Source: Verrucomicrobiota bacterium | GTDB taxonomy: Bacteria; Verrucomicrobiota; Verrucomicrobiia; Verrucomicrobiales; DEV007 | DNA: 64,000 nt | Direction: 5' to 3' | Assembly: GCA_018970725.1 (NCBI GenBank) | Contig: JAGWVU010000006.1 | Coordinates: forward strand, 83,978 to 147,977 | The notes under the pieces: model-generated | What the model saw: only the letters and a program-made list of their open reading frames with translations | Told to the model about the DNA's origin: nothing | Database searches by the model: none | Part shown: piece by piece, positions 43,266 through 51,861 of the stretch | Layout: each line of letters opens with the position of its first letter | How positions within the stretch are numbered: the first letter of the stretch is position 1 | Made by a program: the position numbers and the translations under genes

Positions 43266-44272
43266 GATGGATCTCCGGCCAGATCCGCCTCCCGCGCACC
43301 GGACTCCACCGCCACCTCGAGCTTGTCGAAGGCCCGGGACCGACGGGCGTAAAGCGGGTAACGCGCGGCCTCGTTTTCATCCGAGGGACGGAACCGGAAG
43401 TGCTTGTACATCCACAACCAGTGCTCCGGGTGCGCCGCGATGAACGGTTCCACGGCGTCCCAACAGGCTTGCGCGATTTCCCGGGCGGTGGTTTCCGGCG
43501 GGAATTCCATCAGGGGCAGTCCCTTGACGAGATAGGTCCCGCCCGGGCAAGGAAAGCAGAGCCCGGTGATCACCGGCACCCGGGTCCGTTTCACGAGAAA
43601 GGCGCCGAGCACGGTCACCGATGTCTTGAGCCCGAAAACCTTGATGATCGTGGCCGCCTGCCCCGGACGGACGGTCAGGTCCGGAAGAAACGCGGCGTTC
43701 CCTCCCCGGCGCAAAACCCGGAGGAGTTTCAGCATCGCCTTTTCCTGCGGAATGATCTGGTGACCGTGAAATTCCCGGTTGCGGCGGAAAATCTCCGTGA
43801 GCCGCTCGTTTTTGAAGTCCTGGGCGATGGCCGTGTAGTGAAAACCGAGGAACGCGATATTGTTCGCCGCCCATTCGAAGTTCCCATAGTGGGGCATCAT
43901 CCAGATGGCTCCGGTCTGGCGCGCCTTTTCGAGCCCCCGGGGATCGAGAATCTCATAAACCGTGTAGCCGGTGTAATTCCCGGCCGTAATGCGGCGGGTC
44001 CAGAACTGATCCAGATAGGTCCGCGCCCAGCTCCGGTAACAGGCGCGGACGATGCGTTCCAATTCCACCTCGTCGAAACGCCCGGGAAACGCGGCCGCGA
44101 GGTTCGCGAACGCGGTGCGGCGGCCATCGCCATGGACATAAAACGCCAGGGTTCCGAGCCAGGGCGCCAATCCCAGCAGGACCCAACGCGGCAGGGAGGG
44201 GACGATCCGGAAGGCGGCGGCGAGGGCCGCCCATTCAATCGTGTAGCGAATCCGTTTGGCGGCTCCGGGCAT
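43262..44272 (-). CDS. Late lipid A acyltransferase (LpxL/HtrB family)
   Basis: 336-residue inner-membrane acyltransferase with one N-terminal hydrophobic helix (WVLLGLAPWLGTLAFYV). The HX4E catalytic motif is in MMPHYGNFEWAANN. The second box is NAAFLPDLTVRPG, and later segments include HPEHWLWMYKHFRFRP, typical of LpxL/LpxM/HtrB. It adds a secondary acyl chain to Kdo-lipid A, which implies an outer membrane with LPS. It is coupled to the pyruvyltransferase gene and divergent from the M42 peptidase by 30 bp. Confidence 0.87.
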   Translation of the reverse strand: MPGAAKRIRYTIEWAALAAAFRIVPSLPRWVLLGLAPWLGTLAFYVHGDGRRTAFANLAAAFPGRFDEVELERIVRACYRSWARTYLDQFWTRRITAGNYTGYTVYEILDPRGLEKARQTGAIWMMPHYGNFEWAANNIAFLGFHYTAIAQDFKNERLTEIFRRNREFHGHQIIPQEKAMLKLLRVLRRGGNAAFLPDLTVRPGQAATIIKVFGLKTSVTVLGAFLVKRTRVPVITGLCFPCPGGTYLVKGLPLMEFPPETTAREIAQACWDAVEPFIAAHPEHWLWMYKHFRFRPSDENEAARYPLYARRSRAFDKLEVAVESGAREADLAGDPS

Positions 44273-44302
44273 GGTGCGACAATGGATACTCCGAAAGGTT
44301 GC

Positions 44303-45286
44303 ATGAACCACCAGAAACTCATTTCCATCTTGAGGCGGGTCCTCTCCTCCCCGACCGCTCCGTTCCACGAGTATCACGTGCGGCGCGCCATCCATGAATT
44401 GCTGGAGCCTCTGCCCCACGTCACCCTCCGGTCCGATGCCTTCGGCAATCTCATCGCCACCTACAGCCTCGGCGGGTCGCCGGCCCGCTTCTGTTTCGGA
44501 GCGCACATGGATCATCCCGGCTTCGCCCGCTCCCCCCGCACCGGGGGCTGGGATTTCCTTGGCGGGATGCCCCCGGGTTATCTCAACACAGGCGCCCCGA
44601 TCGAGGAATTCGGTGAGTTCGCCATGTGGCGGCTCCCGGCGTTCGCGGTGGAAGGCACCCGGGTGATCGGCCGCGCCTGCGACGACCTGATCGGCTGCGC
44701 CAGCATCGTCTGCCTCTTCCATGAATTGGCGCGGCTCCAGGTCAACGCCACCTGCCACGCCGTCTTCACCCGGGCCGAGGAAGTCGGCTTCATCGGTGCG
44801 ATCCGACTCGCGCAGTCATGGCCTTTCGATCCCGCGGTCTGCTTCGTTTCCTTGGAAACCAGCCTTCCCATGTCCGGGATGAGCTTGGGCGGGGGCCCGG
44901 TCATCCGGGTGGGCGACGGCCAATCCGTCTTCAACCATGTGGTGACCGCTGATCTCGCCACGGTGGCGCGCGAATCCGGCATTTCCCATCACCGCGCCCT
45001 GCTGGACCGCGGGAGTTGCGAGGCCACCGCCACCCAGTTTTACGGGATTCCCTCCGCCGGTGTCTCGGTCCTGATGGGGAACTACCACAACTGCGGCCCC
45101 AACGGGCGCATCGAACCCGAGTTCGTCGATCTCTCCGATGTCAAAGGGATGATCAACCTCATCATCCAACTCGTCATCAGGTCCGGCGGCGCGTCGATTT
45201 CCCAAGCCAATCTGGCCGTCCGCTTCGAGGAACGGATCCGGAACCATGCGCTCTACGAAATGACCACCGCGAGCCACTTCCGCTGA
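44303..45286 (+). CDS. M42-type aminopeptidase (co-catalytic zinc)
   Basis: 327 residues. Metal and catalytic residues are visible in FGAHMDHPGF (His), RACDDLIG (bridging Asp), TRAEEVGFIGA (Glu general base and ligand) and YHNCGPNGRIEPEF (His). This order is that of M42 glutamyl aminopeptidase/endoglucanase M-like peptidases. It should trim N-terminal residues of peptides in the cytoplasm as a large oligomer. ATG 44303 follows GAAAGG by 5 nt and is preferred over ATG 44282. Confidence 0.85.
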   Translation: MNHQKLISILRRVLSSPTAPFHEYHVRRAIHELLEPLPHVTLRSDAFGNLIATYSLGGSPARFCFGAHMDHPGFARSPRTGGWDFLGGMPPGYLNTGAPIEEFGEFAMWRLPAFAVEGTRVIGRACDDLIGCASIVCLFHELARLQVNATCHAVFTRAEEVGFIGAIRLAQSWPFDPAVCFVSLETSLPMSGMSLGGGPVIRVGDGQSVFNHVVTADLATVARESGISHHRALLDRGSCEATATQFYGIPSAGVSVLMGNYHNCGPNGRIEPEFVDLSDVKGMINLIIQLVIRSGGASISQANLAVRFEERIRNHALYEMTTASHFR

Positions 45287-45302
45287 ACGGGCCGCACCGC
45301 CC

Positions 45303-47252
45303 TCAGGCCATCTCCACCTTGCCGGCCAGCTCCTCCCAGGCCGCCGTCGCCACCTCCAGATCGTCGGTCAGCTGGGCCAGCTCCCGGTTCAGGTTGATCA
45401 CCGCCCCCGGATCCCGCTGATACAACGCCGGATCGTCCATCATTCTCGTGATCTCCCCGCGGCGCGCCTCCAACGTGGTGACCCGCGCCTCCGCCCGGTG
45501 CAGCGCGGTCTCCAAGTCCTTGCGCTCCTGGGACCGGCGCTGGCGTTCCTCGGCCTCCTGCCGCTTCTGCTCCTTGGTCTTGCGGGCCGATCCCTCGGCC
45601 CCGGGAGCCTTCGCCTTCGCCTCAGGAGCCACGTAGATCGGCTGCCCTGCGGTCAGGGCGGCGCGCTCGGAGTCGGCCCCTGACTTCTCCAGGTAATAAT
45701 CGTAGTCACCCGCATACCACGTGAGTCTGCCGGCCTCGATGTGGAGCACTTTCTCCGCGATCCCCCGGATGAAATAGACGTCGTGGCTGATGAAGACCAA
45801 GGTCCCTTGGAACTGCTTCAACGCCTGGGTCAAGGCATCGATGCTCGGCATGTCGAGGTGCGTCGTCGGCTCGTCCATGAGCAGCAGGTTGGGCGGGTTC
45901 AAAAGGATCTTGACTAGAGCCAAACGCCCCTTCTCCCCCCCGCTCAACACGCCGACGCTCTTGTGCACGTCGTCGCCCCGGAAGAGGAAACATCCCAGGA
46001 GGGTGCGCGTCTCCTGTTCCGTGGATTGCCGGCCCGGAGCGCTGAGCGCTTCCTCCAGAACGCTCCGGCCGCCGTCGAGCATCAGGGAACGATACTGCGC
46101 GAAGTAGGCCACATCGACGTTGAGCCCGAGTTTGCGCTCGCCCTGCTGGAAGGCGAGTTCCCCGGCGAGGATCTTGAGCATCGTGGACTTGCCGGAGCCG
46201 TTGGGACCGACGAGAACGACGCGGTCACCCCGTTCGGCGGCGAAATCCATCCCCTCATAAACCTTGGTCTTGCCGTAAGCTTGATGGATATTCGTCAGGT
46301 TGACCACCTTCTGGCCGGTTTGCCGCGGCTGGGGGAAGCGAAGGTGCACCGTGGCTTCCGGGGGCGCGGGGGGCTGGAGCCGCTCCATCTTTTCCAACTG
46401 CTTGATCCGGCTCTGCGCCTGCGCCGCCTTCGTCGCCTTGGCGCGAAAGCGGGCGATGAATTCCTCGATTTTCTTGATCTCCGCCTGCTGCGCCCGATAG
46501 GCGGCCCAGGCCTGCTCCTCACGCTGTTCCTTCTGCTTCAGGAAGGAATCGTAGTTCCCCCGGTAGCGATGCAACTTCCCGTGGAAGATGTGAATGATGG
46601 AATCCGTCAGGGCGTTGAGGAACTCGCGATCATGCGAAATCATGAGGATCGCCCCGTTGTATCCCTTCAGGTAATTCTGGAACCACTGGAGGGAATGCAA
46701 GTCGAGGTGGTTCGTCGGCTCATCGAGCATCAGCAGGTCCGGTTCCATCACCAACAACCGCGCCAGATACGCCCGCATCACCCACCCGCCGCTCAGCTCC
46801 TTCATCGGCCGATCAAACTCGGATTCACGGAACGCCAGACCACGCAGGATCCGCTTCGCCTTCGGTTCCAGGTGATACCCGCCGATCTCGTCGAACTGCG
46901 CCTGGGCGTCGGCGTATTCCGCGGAATCGGTGGTCCCGGCGTTTTCGTGCGCGGAGAGGACGGCGCGGAGCTTGGTGAACTCCGGCCTCACGGAAGTGGC
47001 CACCTGCAGGACCGTCTCGTCACCGGTCGGCGTGCTTTCCTGCGGCAGGTAGCCGAGCGTGCAACGCTTGTCCATCACGACGCTGCCGCTGTCCGGCGTG
47101 TCTTCCCTGAGGATCAGGGAGAAAAGCGTCGACTTGCCCGCCCCGTTGGGCCCCACCAACCCGACGCGGTCCCGCGCGTTGATCTGCAAGTTGACCCCGG
47201 AAAAAAGAATCCGGCCGCCAAAACCCTTCTCGACTTCGTTCAATGTCAACAT
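45303..47252 (-). CDS. ABC-F family ATPase
   Basis: 649-residue cytoplasmic protein with two ABC ATPase domains and no transmembrane part. Walker A motifs are GPNGAGKST and GPNGSGKST. Signatures are LSGGWVMR and LSGGEKGR, and Walker B motifs are LLMLDEPTNHLD and LLLMDEPTTHLD. Between the domains lies the basic P-site tRNA interaction linker (EEQAWAAYRAQQAEIKKIEEF...KQLEKMERL). The C-terminus has a charged coiled coil. It probably acts on ribosomes as a translation factor (Uup/EttA/YdiF type). ATG 47252 was chosen. Confidence 0.92.
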   Translation of the reverse strand: MLTLNEVEKGFGGRILFSGVNLQINARDRVGLVGPNGAGKSTLFSLILREDTPDSGSVVMDKRCTLGYLPQESTPTGDETVLQVATSVRPEFTKLRAVLSAHENAGTTDSAEYADAQAQFDEIGGYHLEPKAKRILRGLAFRESEFDRPMKELSGGWVMRAYLARLLVMEPDLLMLDEPTNHLDLHSLQWFQNYLKGYNGAILMISHDREFLNALTDSIIHIFHGKLHRYRGNYDSFLKQKEQREEQAWAAYRAQQAEIKKIEEFIARFRAKATKAAQAQSRIKQLEKMERLQPPAPPEATVHLRFPQPRQTGQKVVNLTNIHQAYGKTKVYEGMDFAAERGDRVVLVGPNGSGKSTMLKILAGELAFQQGERKLGLNVDVAYFAQYRSLMLDGGRSVLEEALSAPGRQSTEQETRTLLGCFLFRGDDVHKSVGVLSGGEKGRLALVKILLNPPNLLLMDEPTTHLDMPSIDALTQALKQFQGTLVFISHDVYFIRGIAEKVLHIEAGRLTWYAGDYDYYLEKSGADSERAALTAGQPIYVAPEAKAKAPGAEGSARKTKEQKRQEAEERQRRSQERKDLETALHRAEARVTTLEARRGEITRMMDDPALYQRDPGAVINLNRELAQLTDDLEVATAAWEELAGKVEMA

Positions 47253-47320
47253 CCGGGCGCAAGGTAACCCGGATTTCCGGTGACGCGAGCAGGGATGTGC
47301 GGACCCGGGGCCGGGAAGTT

Positions 47321-47602
47321 TCAGCGCCCGGCCTTGCGCGACTGGGCCTGGAAGACGGGGAGCAATTCCCGCTCGATCCACGTGAAGGCGGCCTCGAGAC
47401 CTTCCGTCTCGTAGATCAGGCCGATCCGCGCCTCGACCCCGGTCGGATTCCCAATGGTGGCCAGGAAATCATTCGAGGTGAACCGGGTATGCATTTCCCC
47501 GTCCATCCGACCTTTTTCCCGCAGAATCCACTGCCGCGCGTAAAGCGAAAGCACCGCGTCCCCGATCCACGCCTTCTGGCGAGTGGTGGCCTGATCCATC
47601 AT
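47321..47602 (-). CDS. Compact RNase III-domain protein (mini-III/MrnC-like)
   Basis: Only 93 residues. KAWIGDAVLSLYARQWIL matches the RNase III signature region of Mini-III (AYIGDAxxEVYVR), with the catalytic Asp in IGDAV. VEARIGLIYETEGLEAAFTWI matches the second acidic motif (ALIGAIYLxxG...). The segment joining them is shorter than in Mini-III proteins, and there is no double-stranded RNA-binding domain. It may process rRNA like MrnC, if the acidic residues are complete. The gene stands alone between ABC-F and the SHD1 protein. Confidence 0.65.
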   Translation of the reverse strand: MMDQATTRQKAWIGDAVLSLYARQWILREKGRMDGEMHTRFTSNDFLATIGNPTGVEARIGLIYETEGLEAAFTWIERELLPVFQAQSRKAGR

Positions 47603-47644
47603 CGCCGCCTCTAACGCGAAAAGAGCCGCTCCGCAATCCCCGGT

Positions 47645-48901
47645 TCACTCGACCGGCGCCGGAGACCAGCGGTAAACCCCGTCAAACCAGGCCGGACCGA
47701 ACTGCGGACCGGCGTTCTCCGTTTGCACCACCAGAAAATGTGGAAACTTCCGGAAGTTGATCTTCATCGGCGCCACGCCCTCCGGAAGACCGGCCGCCTC
47801 TTGCGAGAACACCGCCGTCAACTGCCCTCCCCCCTGTTTGCCCACTCCCTCGGGGGGAATCCGCCCGGTGAACTCCTCGGTTTGCGGGTCCTCGCCCCGG
47901 CCGCGGAAACAACCCAGGGAGAAGCTCAAGGCACCGCCCGTCACTTCACGCAGACTCACGTGCCCGCCAAACCCGTCGTCGTATTCCCCGGCCCATCCAT
48001 CGATCGCCGGCTGCTCGAAACTGGTATACGCGATCCATCCCAAACCCATCCCCGTGGCTTCCATCAACCCGATCCAATAATCGAGGTGCGGTTCCAACGC
48101 CCGCGCTTCCGACGCCGCCACGAAGCCCGCCGCCGGGAAAACCAGCTTCGTCCAATCCGCGCGCAACACCGGCCACCGCGACTCCCATTCCCCGGCCGCC
48201 CGGCGGTTGGCTCCGGGCCAGTTGCGCGGGGCGGTCCGCAGGAAATCATCCAACGCCGCCGACGCCGTCTTGTACTGCTTCCTGGCGAGGACCAGCGCCT
48301 TGTCGGCCGTGATCCGGTTGTAAACCCCGTTGATGCCCGCGTCCTGCGGCTCGCGTTCCCCTTCCGCGAAGCGGATTTCCAGCTTGGAGCCGCTCGCACT
48401 TTCCAACCCGGTGAACAAGGTGCCGCGTTCCCCGCCCTCCCCGGTCACCTGGCTGAAGCTCAGCACCGTTTCCCCCCTCCCCTTTTTTCCTTCCCCGCCG
48501 GCGGGGACCTTCGCGCGGCTGCCGCTCCCCGCCCACCGGAAGAACCAGCCGCCCGGGCTGGCGAAGACCACGACCTCGATCAGGCCGGGGCCCGTCTCCC
48601 GCACCTGCACCAACCGCCCGCTCGCCTCGTCCTCATAATTCCAAGGAACGGGAGGCGACGCCGGGGCGGCGGCAACCGGGTCGGCGGCCAGTCGCGCCGC
48701 CTGTTCCCGGCTCGCCGGAGAGAGACGCTCCCGCAAGACCGGGAGCGGTTTGCCCGCCACCAGCAGGCTGACCCGGTCCCCGGTCACCCCGCCGAAACCA
48801 GCCTGGAGCTTGTGCCCCTCCACCGTGCTCCAACGCCACTCCTCCCCCACGGCCGGACTCAAGGGGACGAAAAGGAGGGGAAGCAAAAAACGCAGGGTCA
48901 T
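47645..48901 (-). CDS. Exported protein with N-terminal SHD1-like domain
   Basis: 418 residues from ATG 48901, with a signal peptide (FLLPLLFVPLSPAVG). The first mature domain, WRWSTVEGHKLQAGFGGVTGDRVSLLVAGKPLPVLRERLSPASREQA, resembles the SHD1 domain, a frequent N-terminal module in Planctomycetota/Verrucomicrobiota exported proteins. The remainder is beta-rich, Trp/Gly-rich sequence without assignable catalytic residues (GWFFRWAGS, LGWIAYTSFEQPAIDGW, APMKINFRKFPHFLVVQ). Function unknown. Confidence 0.65.
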   Translation of the reverse strand: MTLRFLLPLLFVPLSPAVGEEWRWSTVEGHKLQAGFGGVTGDRVSLLVAGKPLPVLRERLSPASREQAARLAADPVAAAPASPPVPWNYEDEASGRLVQVRETGPGLIEVVVFASPGGWFFRWAGSGSRAKVPAGGEGKKGRGETVLSFSQVTGEGGERGTLFTGLESASGSKLEIRFAEGEREPQDAGINGVYNRITADKALVLARKQYKTASAALDDFLRTAPRNWPGANRRAAGEWESRWPVLRADWTKLVFPAAGFVAASEARALEPHLDYWIGLMEATGMGLGWIAYTSFEQPAIDGWAGEYDDGFGGHVSLREVTGGALSFSLGCFRGRGEDPQTEEFTGRIPPEGVGKQGGGQLTAVFSQEAAGLPEGVAPMKINFRKFPHFLVVQTENAGPQFGPAWFDGVYRWSPAPVE

Positions 48902-49001
48902 GGGAACGGTCCGCACAAGTATGGGACACCGGCCTTTCCTTTGCAATCCCGTCCTGCCGGTTGCGCACGATCCCCGCCCCGTGCAAGCTTGCGGGCCAAG
49001 A

Positions 49002-50270
49002 ATGGAAAATCACTTCTACTCCGCGTTCGACACGGAATCGATGGATCCGCGGCCGCAGCGGCTTCAGGAATACCGCGCCCCCTTTCAGATCGATCGGGAC
49101 CGGATCATCCATTCCACCGCCTTCCGCGCCTTGCAGAGCAAGACCCAGGTCTTTCTCTCCGGGGAATACGACTTTTACCGCACCCGGCTGACCCATTCGA
49201 TGGAGGTGGCCCAGATCGGCCGGTCCATCTGCGCCTTTCTCAACGCCCGTTCCAGCCTGCTGCACCCCGAATTTTTCCTCGACGCGGACCTCGTCGAGGC
49301 GGCTTGCCTCGCCCATGATCTGGGCCATCCGCCCTACGGTCACCGCGGCGAGCGCACCCTCAACCGCCTCATGCGCCCCTGGGGCGGATTCGAAGGCAAC
49401 GCCCAAACCCTGCGCCTCCTCTCCCAAACCATCTTCGACTACGGCGGCATGAACCCGACCCGCGGTCTGCTGGACGGCATCCTCAAATACAAAACGCTCC
49501 GGGCCGAGCTGAGCAATCCGGAACGCCATTTCATCTACAACGACCAGGACCGTTATCTCGATTTCGTCCTCGCGGGCCGCGATTTCCCCGCCGGGTTGAC
49601 GCCGGGCAAAGCCCGCAACGGGTTCCGCTCCATCGAATGCCAGATCATGGATTGGGCGGACGATACCGCTTATTCCCTGCACGACATCATCGACGGCATC
49701 CAGGCCGGATTCATCACCCAGGACCGCCTCGAACGCTGGGCCGCCAACCAACCGGATCAGGACTCGGTGGCCCCGGTGGTCACCATGATCATCAAGAACA
49801 TCCGCGAGCAAAAGCTGGAGTCCCGCGCCGGACGCCGCATCGGGGATTTCATCACCGCCTGCTCGCTGGTCGAGGAACCCAACTTCATGAGTCCGACGAC
49901 CAACCGGCACCGCTACCGGCTCAAAATCCAGGACGTCATTCTGACCGAATGCCAGGTCTACAAGCGGATCGCCACCGCGCTGGTCTACGGTTCCCACCAG
50001 TTGCAACAACTCGATCACCGGGCCGACTTCATCCTCTCGCGCCTTTTCGAAGCCCTCGCGGAAACTTACATTGAACCGTCGCAACCGGGCGGCGACCATA
50101 TGCCGATCGTCCCGCCCGCCCTCGAGCAGCGGATTTGGGCGGCCGAAAACGAAACGGTCCGCGCCCGCCTCATCTGCGATCACCTCGCCAGCCTGACCGA
50201 TGTCTCCGCCACCCGCACTTACAGACGTCTCTTCGACGCCAACTTCGGTTCCATCACCGATCTGGTCTGA
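49002..50270 (+). CDS. dgt: Deoxyguanosinetriphosphate triphosphohydrolase-like protein
   Basis: 422-residue HD-domain enzyme expected to hydrolyse dGTP (or dNTPs) to deoxynucleoside and triphosphate. The motifs are RTRLTHSMEVAQIGR (first His), CLAHDLGHPPYGHRGE (HD) and MDWADDTAYSLHDIIDGI (later Asp). Other conserved parts are STAFRALQSKTQVF near the N-terminus and EGNAQTLRLL. Start ATG 49002 opens a six-gene co-directional set; sufE starts 1 bp after its stop. Confidence 0.9.
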   Translation: MENHFYSAFDTESMDPRPQRLQEYRAPFQIDRDRIIHSTAFRALQSKTQVFLSGEYDFYRTRLTHSMEVAQIGRSICAFLNARSSLLHPEFFLDADLVEAACLAHDLGHPPYGHRGERTLNRLMRPWGGFEGNAQTLRLLSQTIFDYGGMNPTRGLLDGILKYKTLRAELSNPERHFIYNDQDRYLDFVLAGRDFPAGLTPGKARNGFRSIECQIMDWADDTAYSLHDIIDGIQAGFITQDRLERWAANQPDQDSVAPVVTMIIKNIREQKLESRAGRRIGDFITACSLVEEPNFMSPTTNRHRYRLKIQDVILTECQVYKRIATALVYGSHQLQQLDHRADFILSRLFEALAETYIEPSQPGGDHMPIVPPALEQRIWAAENETVRARLICDHLASLTDVSATRTYRRLFDANFGSITDLV

Positions 50271-50271
50271 C

Positions 50272-50676
50272 ATGTCCCTGACCGAAAAACAGTCCCGCCT
50301 CATCGAGGACTACTCATTGATCGAAAATCCGCTCGAACGGTTCTCCGCCCTCGTGGAGCATTACCGCAAACTCCCCGCCTTGCCCCAAGCGGAACAGATC
50401 GAGGAAAACATCGTCCGCGGATGCGTCTCGCGCGTCTGGGTGGCCGGCGGCTTCCAAGACGGCGTCTGCCATTTCCGCTCGGAAGCGGACTCGCCGATCC
50501 TCCAGGGCGTCGTCCGTCTCCTCACCGAGTTCTACAGCGGAGCCACCCCCTCCGAGATTATCGGATGCGAACCGGGTTTCCTCGACGCCCTCCGCCTCAC
50601 CGATCAACTGACGCCGACCCGCCGCAACGGTTTGCGCCAAGTGCGCCAACGCATCCTCGACCTGACCCCGAGATAA
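50272..50676 (+). CDS. sufE: SufE-family cysteine desulfuration protein
   Basis: 134 residues. SufE accepts persulfide from SufS and passes it on for Fe-S cluster assembly. The active cysteine lies in ENIVRGCVSRVWVAGG, as in E. coli SufE GCQSQVW. DRF-like start helices (YSLIENPLERFSALVEHYRKLPALP) and the C-terminal GLRQVRQRIL are also typical. No suf genes are adjacent; it sits between dgt and upp with near-zero spacing. Confidence 0.9.
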   Translation: MSLTEKQSRLIEDYSLIENPLERFSALVEHYRKLPALPQAEQIEENIVRGCVSRVWVAGGFQDGVCHFRSEADSPILQGVVRLLTEFYSGATPSEIIGCEPGFLDALRLTDQLTPTRRNGLRQVRQRILDLTPR

Positions 50677-50685
50677 TTCCGAACC

Positions 50686-51309
50686 ATGCAAGTCCACCAA
50701 ATCCGGCACCCGCTGATTTTGAATCATCTTTCCCGGCTCCGGGACGCGGCCACCCCGTCGAGCGAATTCCGCACCCATCTGCAGGCGATCGGCCGCCTGA
50801 TGGTCTACGAAATCACCCGGGATCTTCCGCTGGTGGAACGACCCGTGACCACCCCGTTGGAGGAGACCCGCGGCTGGTATTTGGAAAAGCCTCTGGTCAT
50901 TGTCCCCATCCTCCGCGCCGGGCTCGGCATGGTCGAGGGCATCCAACAACTCCTCCCCTCCGCGCATGTCGGCCACATCGGCCTGGCCCGCAACGAAACC
51001 ACCCTCCGCCCGGAGAGTTACTACTGCAAACTCCCCTCCATCCTGCCCGAGGCCGAGGTCCTCCTCGTCGATCCCATGCTCGCCACCGGAAACAGCAGCG
51101 CCGAAGCCGCGCGCCAAATCCTCGCCGAAGGCGCCGTCTCGATCCGCCTCGTCTGCCTCGTCAGCGCGCCCGAAGGCATCGCCAAGTTCCACGAGGCTCA
51201 TCCGAAGATCCCGATCTACACCGCCGCCATCGACCGCGGCCTCAATGAACGCGGCTACATCGTTCCCGGTCTGGGCGACGCCGGAGACCGTTACTTCGGC
51301 ACCTTGTGA
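50686..51309 (+). CDS. upp: Uracil phosphoribosyltransferase
   Basis: 207-residue pyrimidine salvage enzyme forming UMP from uracil and PRPP. The PRPP-binding motif is VLLVDPMLATGNSS, the flexible loop region is PILRAGLGMVEG, and the uracil-binding end is YIVPGLGDAGDRYFGTL. All are characteristic. The stop overlaps the next GTG start by 4 bp. Confidence 0.94.
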   Translation: MQVHQIRHPLILNHLSRLRDAATPSSEFRTHLQAIGRLMVYEITRDLPLVERPVTTPLEETRGWYLEKPLVIVPILRAGLGMVEGIQQLLPSAHVGHIGLARNETTLRPESYYCKLPSILPEAEVLLVDPMLATGNSSAEAARQILAEGAVSIRLVCLVSAPEGIAKFHEAHPKIPIYTAAIDRGLNERGYIVPGLGDAGDRYFGTL

Positions 51310-51854
51310 GGACCGTCTTCCATCGCGGGGATCTCGAGCCCTGTCCCTTCCTGCCGATTCCGGAGCATCCGGTGACGGCGGCGGTGATGAAGCGTCACGG
51401 GGAGGACCGCGGCCCGGACTTTTATCTCGGGGCCCTGACCTGCGCCCAATCTCTCTGGTTGCAGGGCTTGCCGGCCCAGGCCATCCTGCAACTGAACCGC
51501 GCCTTCGCCGCGGATCTGGCCCCGGGCGCGGAGATCCTGACCCGCCATCCCCTGCCCTACGCGCCGATGGCCTGGCTGCTGCAAAACCGCCGGCCGGACC
51601 AATTCATCGGCAACCCGCGCCGCCATTTCCAACACCTCGCCACCCGGATGTCCGGTCCCCGCTCCGAAGTCCGGGTCTGGCGCGCCTGGGCCTGTTGGTG
51701 GCTCTCCCGGAGGATCGACCCCACGCTGGAGGCGGACGAGGAACAACTCGCGCGGGAGGACATCGCCGAGCCCGCCCTGACGGAGATCGAAAACGGCCTG
51801 GCCCGGTTCGGACACGCCGGAGAGGTCGCTTTGTGGCAAGAGGTGATTCCGTAG
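51306..51854 (+). CDS. Uncharacterised protein, coupled to upp
   Basis: 182 residues starting with GTG (GTGA overlap with the upp stop), so translation is coupled. It is Trp- and Arg-rich and mostly helical: DFYLGALTCAQSLWLQGLPAQAILQLNRAF, RRPDQFIGNPRRHFQHLATRM and RVWRAWACWWLSRRIDPTLEADEEQL. There is no signal peptide or membrane helix. I do not recognise a family. The conserved-looking WLQGLPAQAILQLNRA could be a helical repeat pair. Confidence 0.6.
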   Translation: MRTVFHRGDLEPCPFLPIPEHPVTAAVMKRHGEDRGPDFYLGALTCAQSLWLQGLPAQAILQLNRAFAADLAPGAEILTRHPLPYAPMAWLLQNRRPDQFIGNPRRHFQHLATRMSGPRSEVRVWRAWACWWLSRRIDPTLEADEEQLAREDIAEPALTEIENGLARFGHAGEVALWQEVIP

Positions 51855-51861
51855 GACCCGC

